Assembly: GCA_947500435.1 (NCBI GenBank)
Contig: CANMRV010000002.1
Location: 62,001-126,000, forward strand
Direction of reading: 5' to 3'
Source of the DNA: an uncultured Flavobacteriaceae bacterium
GTDB taxonomy: Bacteria; Bacteroidota; Bacteroidia; Flavobacteriales; Flavobacteriaceae
DNA: 64,000 bases
Part shown: one piece after another, positions 34,279 through 41,933 of the stretch
Layout of the letters: every line of letters begins with the position of its first letter
Position numbering within the stretch: position 1 is the stretch's first letter
Made by a program: the position numbers and the translations under genes
Notes under the pieces: generated by a model
What the model saw: the letters and a program-made list of their open reading frames with translations, nothing else
Database searches by the model: none
Told to the model about the DNA's origin: nothing

Positions 34279-34418
34279 GATGTTATTTTTTGAATTAGTA
34301 ATACATTTTCAAAAGTTGGTCAAAAACAAAGTTGGGCACTAGTCAGCCAATTGGAGTAATGGTCAACATTACCAACCTTTTGTAGAACAAATTTGAGGTT
34401 TTCTTTCCTGTGGGGAAA

Positions 34419-34430
34419 TGACTTAGATCA
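34419..34430 (-). promoter_or_regulatory. TGAY-N4-RTCA operator for the SYLF gene
   Basis: TGACTTAGATCA with CAAATTTG at 34388-34395, centred 33 bp away on the minus strand; start near 34381 and a leader of about 103 nt. No matching box on the plus strand. Confidence 0.55.
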
Positions 34431-34755
34431 TTCAAATTCAGATGTTTACTTAGGATGTCATGATTGTATCATCCCTATACGCTGGATTCTATTTTCTTAA
34501 CCCTGCCAAATCGTTTTATGAACTGGGCTACTACCATAGCACTGGATGAAAATATCAAGGTGGTTACCAACTACTCAAAGGATAGCGTTTCTCTCTTGAA
34601 GCCTACTTCGGGCTTGCCCCGTTTTCAGTCCTTTCTGCTTATCACTGTCGAATTCTTTAGCTATGTCATCTATGGAATGTGAAAAAGGAGTTTCGATCAT
34701 AGTTTTGAGGCATTTCAAATTCAAGTCGCATGGCGATTAGTACTTCTGAGATTTC
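34431..34755. other. Region without an assignable gene
   Basis: About 325 bp between the operator of the SYLF gene and the end of the MCE gene. It holds a plus-strand open frame of 72 codons (34464-34682) without a recognisable family, promoter or signal peptide, and a hairpin AAGCC-TACTTCG-GGCTT followed by a few T near 34599-34624. It may contain a small RNA or be degenerate; I cannot decide. Confidence 0.3.
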
Positions 34756-35730
34756 CTAATTCTCTTTCTTCTGCTCTTTAGCCTGTTTTTTAAAGTACCC
34801 CCGAGTCAAAAAATTATGTTTCAAGGCTTCCATATTCTCATTAAACCGTTCAGTGCCTTGTTCAATATTCTTCATGGTTTGCTCTAACTGTTTCACCAAA
34901 GTAGTATCTTGAGATAGGTAGTTTATAGCCCCTTTTCCCTCTTTGGCTCCGCCCGTAATTTCCTTTAAATCTTGGGACATCTTTTCCAATTTAATACTCG
35001 AGGTTTCAAGGTTCGCAATAATGTTTTGCGTTTTTCTCGCAGAGACCGTATCCGTTAACAATACACCAACAGCACTTTCCTTCAGGTCAATACTTTCAAT
35101 GATTTTATTCAATTCAGAAAAGGTAGTATTGGCCTGATTACTCGTGTACTTTAAGTTGGTAATGGTTTGCTTTAAATCGTTTGCCATGGTGGTATCATTC
35201 AATAATTTTCCTAACGTACCTTTTCCTTTTGTGAGGGACTCACTCACTTCTATAAGGTTAGCAGTAAGTAATGCAGCATTTTGATTAGTGACGTTCAGTG
35301 TTCTTAGCATGTCTTGTGTACCTACTTTACTTGAAGATTGGAGTTCATCTCCAGGTTTAATAAGTTCACTCCTTCCTTTTTGAGGAACTATGTTAATAAG
35401 CATACTACCCACTAATCCATTTGAACCTATACTAGCTGTTGCGTTCTTTTTGATATGGTTCAACATCTCGTCTTCGATGATCATGTGCACGCGAATTGTG
35501 GTATCATTTATCATTTCAATGGCATTAATGGTGCCGACATTTATTCCTGAAAAGCGGACATTGTTTCCATTTTGAAGTCCGGTGGCGTTTTTGAAAACCG
35601 CACTTACCTCAAAGGTCTTTCCAAACATATTTTGTCGATTCCCGATGAGGTATGAAGCAAATAATAAGAGTGCTGTTCCTAGGACTACGAAGATGCCCAA
35701 TCTTAAATTTTGAAGTTGTGTTTTTGCCAT
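34756..35730 (-). CDS. mlaD: MlaD-type MCE domain protein
   Basis: 324 residues: one N-terminal membrane segment (about 13-30), the MCE domain (FKNATGLQNGNNVRFSGINVGTI, about residues 46-115) and a long helical C-terminus rich in Asn, Thr and Lys, with heptad-like spacing. MlaD binds phospholipid in the periplasm and works with MlaE (permease) and MlaF (ATPase) in outer-membrane lipid asymmetry. All three genes lie here in the order E-F-D on the minus strand with 3-4 bp spacing. The periplasmic MlaC and the outer-membrane MlaA are not in this window. Confidence 0.85.
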   Translation of the reverse strand: MAKTQLQNLRLGIFVVLGTALLLFASYLIGNRQNMFGKTFEVSAVFKNATGLQNGNNVRFSGINVGTINAIEMINDTTIRVHMIIEDEMLNHIKKNATASIGSNGLVGSMLINIVPQKGRSELIKPGDELQSSSKVGTQDMLRTLNVTNQNAALLTANLIEVSESLTKGKGTLGKLLNDTTMANDLKQTITNLKYTSNQANTTFSELNKIIESIDLKESAVGVLLTDTVSARKTQNIIANLETSSIKLEKMSQDLKEITGGAKEGKGAINYLSQDTTLVKQLEQTMKNIEQGTERFNENMEALKHNFLTRGYFKKQAKEQKKEN

Positions 35731-35734
35731 GACG

Positions 35735-36529
35735 TTATTTTTTAAAGAAAGCTTCTACTTTTGGGTCTGTTGATGCGGATAGTTCCGAGTAGGTGCCTTC
35801 TGCGTAGTTTATACCATCAACCAGTAACACCATACGTTCTGAAATTACTCGTGCACAATCCACATCATGAGTAATAATCAAAGATGAGGTGCCATACTTC
35901 TTTTGAATGGTCCGCATCAGTTCTATAATTTCTTTTGCTGTTATAGGGTCTAATCCGCTAGTGGGTTCATCGTAAAGAATGATTTTTGGTTTTAGGATTA
36001 AGGTCCGAGCCAAGGCGACCCTCCTTTTCATGCCTCCTGAAAGTTCCGCAGGCATTAAATCGATTGCATCTGCCAAACCAACATTCTCTAAAGCCTCTAG
36101 AACCAAAGGTGTAGTATCTGAAATTTTACCTAACTTCTCCTTATGTCTTCGAAGAGGAAATTCCAAATTCTCACGAACGGTCATGGAGTCATAGAGAGCA
36201 CTTCCTTGAAAAAGGAAACCAATATCGGATCGCAGTTCATCCAATGTTTCATGATCTAAGGATGCAATTTCTTTTCCCATGACCTCTATATACCCACTAT
36301 CAGGCAACATCAATCCTACTAGACATTTGATCATAACCGATTTGCCAGAACCTGATTTTCCCATGACTACTAGGTTTTCTCCTTCAAGCAGTTCCAAATT
36401 AAATCCGTTTAAAACGTGATTATCCCCGAAACTTTTCCGTACATCGCGAATACGGATAACTGCTTTTTTTTCCTCCTTCTTATCTAAGGATTTGACAGTT
36501 TCTTGATATGTATTTGCGTCATTTGTCAT
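35735..36529 (-). CDS. mlaF: MlaF-type ABC transporter ATP-binding protein
   Basis: 264 residues. Walker A GKSGSGKSV (about 52-60), Q loop FLFQGSA, signature LSGGMKRRVALAR and Walker B IILYDEPTSGLDP, then the switch ITHDVD, are all seen. The LSGGM form of the signature is typical of the MlaF/TTG2A subfamily. N-terminal extension of about 25 residues with charged runs. Powers phospholipid transport with MlaE and MlaD. Confidence 0.9.
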   Translation of the reverse strand: MTNDANTYQETVKSLDKKEEKKAVIRIRDVRKSFGDNHVLNGFNLELLEGENLVVMGKSGSGKSVMIKCLVGLMLPDSGYIEVMGKEIASLDHETLDELRSDIGFLFQGSALYDSMTVRENLEFPLRRHKEKLGKISDTTPLVLEALENVGLADAIDLMPAELSGGMKRRVALARTLILKPKIILYDEPTSGLDPITAKEIIELMRTIQKKYGTSSLIITHDVDCARVISERMVLLVDGINYAEGTYSELSASTDPKVEAFFKK

Positions 36530-36532
36530 AAT

Positions 36533-37297
36533 CTATAATTCATAAAAAATATCGGAAACGAATACGGCAATAAAATCCACCACAAATAATAGTAATGATG
36601 CCATTACCACAGCGGTGTTGGCAGCAACACCTACACCTGCTGTGCCCTTTTTACTGTAATACCCTTTATAGCAACCTACCAATCCGATTACAAATCCGAA
36701 AAAGAAAGACTTAACAGTAGCTGGTACCAAATCACCAAAACTGAGTGCATTAAAAACAGTATTGAAATAGAGCTGAAACGATACTTGCCCTTTGATATTT
36801 TCGACAAGTGCCGACCCATAAAGGGCAATCAAATCACCAAATACAACCAGCAACGGCAGCATCAAGGTGGTGGCAAGAATACGGGTGATTACCAAATATT
36901 TAAAAGGGTTGGTTCCTGAAACCTCCATAGCATCGATTTGTTCAGTAACCCGCATTGAACCTAGCTCGGCACCTATTCCTGAAGCAATCCGCCCTGCGCA
37001 AATAAGCGCGGTTATTACCGGTCCGATTTCCCTAACAATGGATATACCTACCATATTAGGCATCCAAGAAACAGCGCCGAATTGAATCATGGTAGGTCGT
37101 GATTGCAAGGTCAGTACCAACCCGATGATAAAACCTGTGAGTCCGACCAACACCAAAGAGCGATTACCCATTTGATAACATTGGTGCAATAGTTCTTTGA
37201 ACTCAAAAGGAGGCTTGTAAAATTCTTTAAAAAAACGAGAAGCAAAACGGGAAAGGTCCCCAATTTGAATGAAGAACTGCTTTATTTGCTCCACCAT
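36533..37297 (-). CDS. mlaE: MlaE-type ABC transporter permease
   Basis: 254 residues from the ATG at 37297. The promoter box at 37328-37335 puts the transcript start near 37321, so the in-frame ATG at 37330 cannot be used; 37315 would leave a very short leader. Six membrane segments with the MlaE motifs GMVLTLQ-like (GLVLTLQSRP) and EIGPVITALICAGRIASGIGAELGSM. It is the membrane core of the phospholipid transporter with mlaF and mlaD downstream. Confidence 0.88.
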   Translation of the reverse strand: MVEQIKQFFIQIGDLSRFASRFFKEFYKPPFEFKELLHQCYQMGNRSLVLVGLTGFIIGLVLTLQSRPTMIQFGAVSWMPNMVGISIVREIGPVITALICAGRIASGIGAELGSMRVTEQIDAMEVSGTNPFKYLVITRILATTLMLPLLVVFGDLIALYGSALVENIKGQVSFQLYFNTVFNALSFGDLVPATVKSFFFGFVIGLVGCYKGYYSKKGTAGVGVAANTAVVMASLLLFVVDFIAVFVSDIFYEL

Positions 37298-37358
37298 TTT
37301 CGATTTTAATACCATGTCGGACATATTCAAAAATAGAATAGCTATGGCTTCCTAGGAA

Positions 37359-37370
37359 TGATAAATATCA
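37359..37370 (-). promoter_or_regulatory. TGAY-N4-RTCA operator for the Mla operon
   Basis: TGATAAATATCA with a perfect TATTTTTG on the minus strand (37328-37335), centred 33 bp away. Confidence 0.7.
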
Positions 37371-37380
37371 TGGATGGGAA

Positions 37381-37392
37381 TGACTTATGTCA
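37381..37392 (+). promoter_or_regulatory. TGAY-N4-RTCA operator for the HMA/L,D-transpeptidase pair
   Basis: TGACTTATGTCA with a perfect TAATTTTG at 37416-37423, centred 33 bp downstream; start near 37430. This excludes the in-frame codons at 37358 and 37403. Confidence 0.7.
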
Positions 37393-37438
37393 TATGTTTT
37401 TCATGCTCGAAGAAATAATTTTGAAACAAAATCAGGGT

Positions 37439-37708
37439 ATGACACAGACAGTCGAAATACAGAACTTAAAATGTGGTGGTTGCGAAAACACCATCAGAAA
37501 AAATTTGAACAAATTTGAATTCGTAAGAAATTTGGAAGTTGATGTTCAAAAGGGTACAGTAAGTCTTGACGCCTTGCCTCCCGACTATTTGGTATTCGTA
37601 AAACGAGTACTTTCAAATATGGGATATCCCGTTGTCGAGGATGGCAATAGTGTTGGTAAGAAAGTAAAATCTTATGTAAGCTGTGCCTTGGGAAGAATGA
37701 ATACGTAA
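37439..37708 (+). CDS. Heavy-metal-associated (HMA) domain protein
   Basis: 89 residues from the ATG at 37439. A ferredoxin-like HMA fold with the metal motif C-x2-C (Cys12, Cys15 in KCGGC), in place of the usual MxCxxC; the Met before the first Cys is replaced by Leu-Lys. The C-terminus has one further Cys. Such proteins carry Cu+ or related ions, but the variant motif leaves the metal open. The L,D-transpeptidase gene follows one base after its stop. A link to the CcoI/CopA pump at 58922 is possible but not shown. Confidence 0.78.
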   Translation: MTQTVEIQNLKCGGCENTIRKNLNKFEFVRNLEVDVQKGTVSLDALPPDYLVFVKRVLSNMGYPVVEDGNSVGKKVKSYVSCALGRMNT

Positions 37709-37709
37709 T

Positions 37710-38657
37710 ATGAGACAATTAAATCTCTATATTTTTTTGTTTTTCGGGTTATTAGGATTGAGTTCCTGCTACAACAAAAACTCACAAATAGCTGCTGAGG
37801 CGGAAGCCTCCCGAATAGAAAATTTGCGGGTAGAAGTTCACGAGCAAGAAACGGTATTGACAAAATCGGTAGTAATAGATAGAAATATTACCGTAGGCGA
37901 ATATTTCGGTTATCTCGATTCTTTGATTTTGAAATACGACTCCTTGGTGCCATATCCATTATCAGAACATTTACTTGTACGACATAATCCTTGGGTTATT
38001 GATACGCTGGCCAATACAGATTATTACAGAATGATAGCACGTGACTCATTTGTTTACGATCAAAGAAAAATGACTGTATTGCCCAAGGGTAGTACCCTTA
38101 GAATTCCTGATTCCTTAGTTGCTCAACAATTGCTTTCGGATTTTAGAAATACAGAGATAGACATCAATATTCCAGAGTATAAACTGAACATATTTCAAGA
38201 TTCGATACTACTGCATACGTTTCCCGTTCGCGTAGGACAGAATAGAACCCGTTATTTGGCAATGGGCGACCGACCAACAGATTTGCGAACCAAGCCTGGA
38301 GAGGGGATGATTATAAATCACGTGAAAGACCCTGATTTTTATAATCCTGTTGACGGTAAACAGTTTTTTGTTACAAAAAGGGATGATGAGCAGACTACTA
38401 TGATGCCACAGATACCTTGGATTGAAACTGAAATTAACGGAGTCCGCAATGGACAGATGATTCACCCTACCACGAATCCTGAAACTTTAGGTAAGGCCTA
38501 TTCTAATGGCTGTATCGGAACCAGGGAAGCGGATGCTTGGGTCATTTATTATTATGCGCCTATAGGCACAAAAATCAAGATTCGATATGATTTGAAGACC
38601 TATGAAGAAGGCCAGGTGGTTGCACTTCTTAAGGATATTTACCAATTCAAGGATTAA
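37710..38657 (+). CDS. L,D-transpeptidase (YkuD domain) lipoprotein
   Basis: 315 residues. Signal peptide with lipobox LSSCY (Cys20). The catalytic motif is SNGCIG with Cys268, and the partner His252 is in MIHPTT, 16 residues upstream as in YkuD enzymes. It makes 3-3 peptidoglycan crosslinks or attaches lipoproteins in the periplasm. Its end overlaps the convergent cbpM gene by four bases. Being in the regulon it fits cell-wall hardening under low oxygen. Confidence 0.87.
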   Translation: MRQLNLYIFLFFGLLGLSSCYNKNSQIAAEAEASRIENLRVEVHEQETVLTKSVVIDRNITVGEYFGYLDSLILKYDSLVPYPLSEHLLVRHNPWVIDTLANTDYYRMIARDSFVYDQRKMTVLPKGSTLRIPDSLVAQQLLSDFRNTEIDINIPEYKLNIFQDSILLHTFPVRVGQNRTRYLAMGDRPTDLRTKPGEGMIINHVKDPDFYNPVDGKQFFVTKRDDEQTTMMPQIPWIETEINGVRNGQMIHPTTNPETLGKAYSNGCIGTREADAWVIYYYAPIGTKIKIRYDLKTYEEGQVVALLKDIYQFKD

Positions 38658-38947
38658 ACTTCTCCAAGTCTATTCAATCGGTTTCGAAGCGTGCGAATCT
38701 CATCTTGCATTCGCTGGGTTCTGATGAGCAAATGGTAGATTGCGGCAATACCTTCAAGGTTTATTTCTAAATCGCGATGTAAGCGTACCATTCTTTCAAT
38801 CTGTGGCAAATCGTCTTCAATAATGAAATGCTGATTTTCTATTATCTCTATGGATACCAACTCATTGGAGTTTAATTCGATAATAAACGACTCTTCAATT
38901 TCATGGCTCTTACAAAAATCTCTAATATGTATAAATCCCGTTTTCAT
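38654..38947 (-). CDS. cbpM: CbpM-like chaperone modulator
   Basis: 97 residues, MerR-like helix-turn-helix followed by a coiled-coil helix (QRMQDEIRTLRNRLNRL), the layout of CbpM, which inhibits the DnaJ-like protein CbpA. It follows cbpA by 9 bp, the classic cbpA-cbpM pair. The N-terminal part is divergent, so the call rests on size, layout and neighbour. Confidence 0.7.
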   Translation of the reverse strand: MKTGFIHIRDFCKSHEIEESFIIELNSNELVSIEIIENQHFIIEDDLPQIERMVRLHRDLEINLEGIAAIYHLLIRTQRMQDEIRTLRNRLNRLGEV

Positions 38948-38956
38948 AATTTAGTT

Positions 38957-39850
38957 TTAAAGATTTGTTTCGGCCAATTGCCTAAATAGTTCTTTTTGTT
39001 TTGAGGTAAGTTTGGAAGGCGTTTTCACCTGATAAGTAACAATCAAATCTCCGGATTGTTCTTCCTTTTTGTATTTAGGAAGCCCTTTTCCTTTTAGTTT
39101 CACACTAGCACCATTTTGAGTCTCGGGTTTTACCTTAAGCTTTACTTTTCCGGAGAGCGTATCAATGGTAATTTCCCCGCCCAGAATAGCCTTTGTTAAA
39201 GGTATTTCGACTGTTTTATAAAGATTTGCATTTTCGCGTCTAAAGGAAGTGTTGTTATTAATTCTGAAAGTGATATATAAATCTCCAGCTGGACCCTTAT
39301 TAACTCCTGGCCCGCCATGACCTGTGATTTTAATGGTTTGTTCATTTTCTACACCGGCCGGAATCGTAATTCTTATATTCTTGTCGTTTACCGTCAACGT
39401 TTGCTTATGCGTGGTAAGTGTATCCGTTAAGTTTAATTGTAATTCGGCATTATAATCTTGACCACGAAATCTGGCTCCCCTTCGAGTCGAACGGAACTGG
39501 TCACCGCCAAACATGCTCTCGAAAAAATCGGAGAAATCTTCGGCAGACTGTCCACTCGAATTCGTATAACCACCAAAGTCACCACCGGATTGACGGGCTT
39601 TCTTTTGTCGCTCGATTTCATCCGCGTGTTGCCAATCCTTGCCATATTGGTCATATTTTTTTCTCTTCTCAGGGTCACTTAAAACCTCATTGGCCTCATT
39701 GGTTTGTTTGAATTTTTTCTCAGCTTCTGAATCATTTGGGTTGAGGTCGGGATGATATTTTCGTGCCAATTTCCGATAGGCCTTTTTGATATCATTTTCA
39801 GACGCGCCTTTTGAGACTCCAAGAACTTTATAGTAATCTATGAATTCCAT
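38957..39850 (-). CDS. cbpA: DnaJ-like co-chaperone CbpA
   Basis: 297 residues. J domain (1-70) with the HPD motif at 33-35, a Gly/Ser linker, then two CTDs of class II DnaJ ([13 protein letters not shown] strands seen as [13 protein letters not shown]) and the [11 protein letters not shown] and KGKGLPKY motifs. No zinc-finger cysteines, which separates CbpA from DnaJ. It stimulates DnaK and in E. coli also binds curved DNA. It lies 47 bp after the TauE-family gene and shares its promoter. Confidence 0.88.
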   Translation of the reverse strand: MEFIDYYKVLGVSKGASENDIKKAYRKLARKYHPDLNPNDSEAEKKFKQTNEANEVLSDPEKRKKYDQYGKDWQHADEIERQKKARQSGGDFGGYTNSSGQSAEDFSDFFESMFGGDQFRSTRRGARFRGQDYNAELQLNLTDTLTTHKQTLTVNDKNIRITIPAGVENEQTIKITGHGGPGVNKGPAGDLYITFRINNNTSFRRENANLYKTVEIPLTKAILGGEITIDTLSGKVKLKVKPETQNGASVKLKGKGLPKYKKEEQSGDLIVTYQVKTPSKLTSKQKELFRQLAETNL

Positions 39851-39897
39851 ATGGATGGGTTATAATCTATATTCTTCAATTTTAAATGTCCACTTGT

Positions 39898-40629
39898 TTA
39901 TACTGTATTAAATAGAATTGTTGCCAACCCTACTCCTAAAAGCAAGAACAGAACAAACCGTTTGAATTGAGCCTGGGTAATTCTATCCAAGACTTTTTTT
40001 CCTAAATAGGTTCCTACGATGCTCACTACAATTAAAATTGGAATCAAGTACATATCATGCCAATGTACATAGCCATTGTAGGTATATACAATGCTTCTAC
40101 TGAGGTCAATGCCTAAATCGATAATTGCTGATGTAGCGATAAACTTCTCCTTGTTTAGGTCAAACGCCGACATGGTTGCTCCTCTGATGGCTCCGCCGGT
40201 GCCTAGAAGTCCGGCAAACAAACCAGATAAAGTACCTCCAATTACGGCATTTTTTTTGCTGGCTCCGACTTTCAGGTTTTTGCTAATAAGAAACAATAGG
40301 GCGAAAGCTACCAAGAATACACCTAGGATAGTGGTCAGCATTTCCGGGTTTGCATATTTGCTAAGAAAAGCCCCAATTGCCACAAATAGAACCGCCGGAA
40401 TACCTAAATAGAGCATCAGTTTTTTGTCAAAACCTTTTCGGAAGAATCCGATTTTTGTAATGTTACTGGAAAGATGAAATAAGGCTGTAATTCCCAATAC
40501 GGTCTGGAAATCCATAAAGTAACTCGCCATAGGTACAAAGAAGACCGAAGAACCAAAACCACCTACGGTGCCCAAAATTTCAGCAATTATAGAGAGTATA
40601 ACAAATATGGGTAGGTAGCGTGTGAGCAT
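39898..40629 (-). CDS. TauE/SafE family membrane protein
   Basis: 243 residues with about seven membrane segments; the repeated GGxxxSxFFVP (GGFGSSVFFVP) and GLLGTGGAIRG motifs mark the TauE/SafE family of sulfite, sulfoacetate or thiosulfate exporters. Substrate unknown, though SQR and rhodanese in the same regulon make a sulfur oxyanion plausible. First gene of the TauE-cbpA-cbpM transcript. Confidence 0.82.
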   Translation of the reverse strand: MLTRYLPIFVILSIIAEILGTVGGFGSSVFFVPMASYFMDFQTVLGITALFHLSSNITKIGFFRKGFDKKLMLYLGIPAVLFVAIGAFLSKYANPEMLTTILGVFLVAFALLFLISKNLKVGASKKNAVIGGTLSGLFAGLLGTGGAIRGATMSAFDLNKEKFIATSAIIDLGIDLSRSIVYTYNGYVHWHDMYLIPILIVVSIVGTYLGKKVLDRITQAQFKRFVLFLLLGVGLATILFNTV

Positions 40630-40676
40630 AGCTTTTGATATGGCTCAAATCTAGGCGGAAACCTTTAGTGCTAAAA

Positions 40677-40688
40677 TGATAAATATCA
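40677..40688 (-). promoter_or_regulatory. TGAY-N4-RTCA operator for the TauE-cbpA-cbpM operon
   Basis: TGATAAATATCA with a perfect minus-strand TAGATTTG (40646-40653), centred 33 bp away; start near 40639. Confidence 0.7.
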
Positions 40689-40804
40689 TCACTTCACAAA
40701 AGTAATAGTGGCAAATCAGACATTTCAATGATGAATTGCAAAAAGGTATATTACCTGTTAATAATTAAGAAACACCTAATTGAATTACTGACTGAATAAT
40801 GGGA

Positions 40805-41167
40805 TCACAACCTGCTTAGCTCGCCTGATTCAAGTGCGTTTTTCAAATCTGCCGAGACTTTGACGTGACTATTAAAAAACTTTCTTCCATTGGCCTTTTT
40901 TATTTCTATCCGAAATGTGCCGTCTTTTTTTTCTTTAAGAGAAGTTACCATCACTTTGCTTCCAACCATTTTTTTGTAGTTAATGATTCCTCCTTTTTTT
41001 ATTATAAAATTTGGTCTTGGAAAATAAATGTATTTGTACTTAGTCGCATCGGGGGGACCGATTTTAAGTATATCACCTACTTCTATCAGAGGGTTTTGTT
41101 CTGATTCTTGTGCACTAGAAGCTATATAAATAAATACGAATAGAACTACTAAGAATAATCTTTTCAT
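40805..41167 (-). CDS. Small secreted protein of unknown function
   Basis: 120 residues. A signal peptide ends near SSAQES. The mature part is beta-rich (NYKKMVGSKVMVTSL, GTFRIEIKKANGRKFF) and basic, with LEVGDI-like IEVGDILKIG at the start. No family recognised. It follows the DUF302 gene by 41 bp and is probably in the same transcript. Confidence 0.6.
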   Translation of the reverse strand: MKRLFLVVLFVFIYIASSAQESEQNPLIEVGDILKIGPPDATKYKYIYFPRPNFIIKKGGIINYKKMVGSKVMVTSLKEKKDGTFRIEIKKANGRKFFNSHVKVSADLKNALESGELSRL

Positions 41168-41208
41168 AACAGCATATTTAAAGTTTATAAATAATTTTCA
41201 ATGAAGAT

Positions 41209-41610
41209 TTAATGATTCATATGAATTTCTTTTATTACCCTCTTGAGTTTTTCGCTTACTTCATCTGCGATTCCCATAAGGTCTTGATTGATTACGGCTT
41301 GCATTGATGCCATAGGGTCTACCGCGGACACTTCAATAAAACCATCTTCTTTTTCTTGGACAATGACATTACAAGGCAGCATTGTGCCAATTTTGTCTTC
41401 AGCCAAAAGGGCTTTATGTGCAAATCCCGGATTACAAGCCCCTAAGATTTTGTAATTGTGGAAATCAACATCCAATTTCTTCTTTAAAGTTGCCTTGATA
41501 TCGATTTCGGTCAATACTCCGAATCCCTCTTTTTTTAAGGCTTCGGTGGTTTTAAGAATAGCTTCTTCAAAAGAGAGACCGTCAAGAACTGTGTTATGAT
41601 AGTATGTCAT
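41209..41610 (-). CDS. DUF302 protein
   Basis: 133 residues without signal peptide. The family signature is clear: LKKKLDVDFHNYKILGACNPGFAHKAL and IGTMLPCNVIVQE. The two conserved Cys (residues about 60 and 80) suggest redox or metal binding; DUF302 proteins are of unknown function and are frequent near sulfur and anaerobic genes. No operator lies directly upstream; transcription may come from readthrough of the RNA at 41643-41837. Confidence 0.8.
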   Translation of the reverse strand: MTYYHNTVLDGLSFEEAILKTTEALKKEGFGVLTEIDIKATLKKKLDVDFHNYKILGACNPGFAHKALLAEDKIGTMLPCNVIVQEKEDGFIEVSAVDPMASMQAVINQDLMGIADEVSEKLKRVIKEIHMNH

Positions 41611-41633
41611 ATTGAATTGTATTTAAGAATGAA

Positions 41634-41673
41634 TTAAAAATAGAAACAGGCACACTTGTGGTATGCCTGTTTC
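41634..41673 (-). terminator. Terminator of small RNA copy 3
   Basis: Ten perfect pairs (41643-41652 with 41664-41673) and a T-rich tract on the minus strand at 41634-41642. It lies in the leader of the DUF302 gene, so it could also act as an attenuator. Confidence 0.7.
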
Positions 41674-41837
41674 CTTTTGATGTTAAACTACATTGTGGAC
41701 GCTTTTCTTTGTATAAGCTAACACAAAACACAAAGAAGCTCAATGCTGTTTAACACCATAGTTCCAAGACTTTTTTTAGCCCCCACCAAGTAGAAATCTG
41801 GAACTCATATTTTCAAAGAACGCTTTGATCGTTTAAT
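41643..41837 (-). ncRNA. Candidate Fnr-controlled small RNA, copy 3 (about 195 nt)
   Basis: Predicted start near 41837 from the shared operator at 41873-41884 and a minus-strand TAACTTCG box at 41842-41849. The 5' part contains GTTCTTTGAAAATA (complement of about 41808-41821), of which 14 bases are identical to copy 2. A stem GTTCCA/TGGAAC (41761-41766 with 41799-41804) holds CTTGGTGGGG in its loop. A second long-range stem GTTAAAC/GTTTAAC and a CTTCTTTGT/ACAAAG stem lie further on. It ends with the hairpin GAAACAGGCA/TGCCTGTTTC (41643-41673) and a T run, a good terminator. The DUF302 gene starts 33 bp beyond. Confidence 0.55.
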
Positions 41838-41872
41838 ACCCCGAAGTTATCATAGGTTTCAATGTCATAAAA

Positions 41873-41884
41873 TGATATTTATCA
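41873..41884. promoter_or_regulatory. Bidirectional TGAY-N4-RTCA operator for hemN and small RNA copy 3
   Basis: TGATATTTATCA within a 14-bp perfect palindrome. A perfect TAGCTTTG at 41908-41915 (plus) and TAACTTCG at 41842-41849 (minus) are both centred 33 bp away. Confidence 0.75.
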
Positions 41885-41933
41885 TATTCTAACATCGCTA
41901 AGGTCAATAGCTTTGTATGAAACTAGAATTTTT

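Noticed and set aside
34459..34473. ATGATTGTATCAT palindrome as an operator
   Set aside because: The TGA and TCA half-sites are separated by 5 bases, so it does not fit the Crp/Fnr spacing, and no -7 box follows.
34464..34682. 72-codon frame as a protein gene
   Set aside because: No promoter, leader or family similarity that I can see; shorter frames overlap it and none is convincing.
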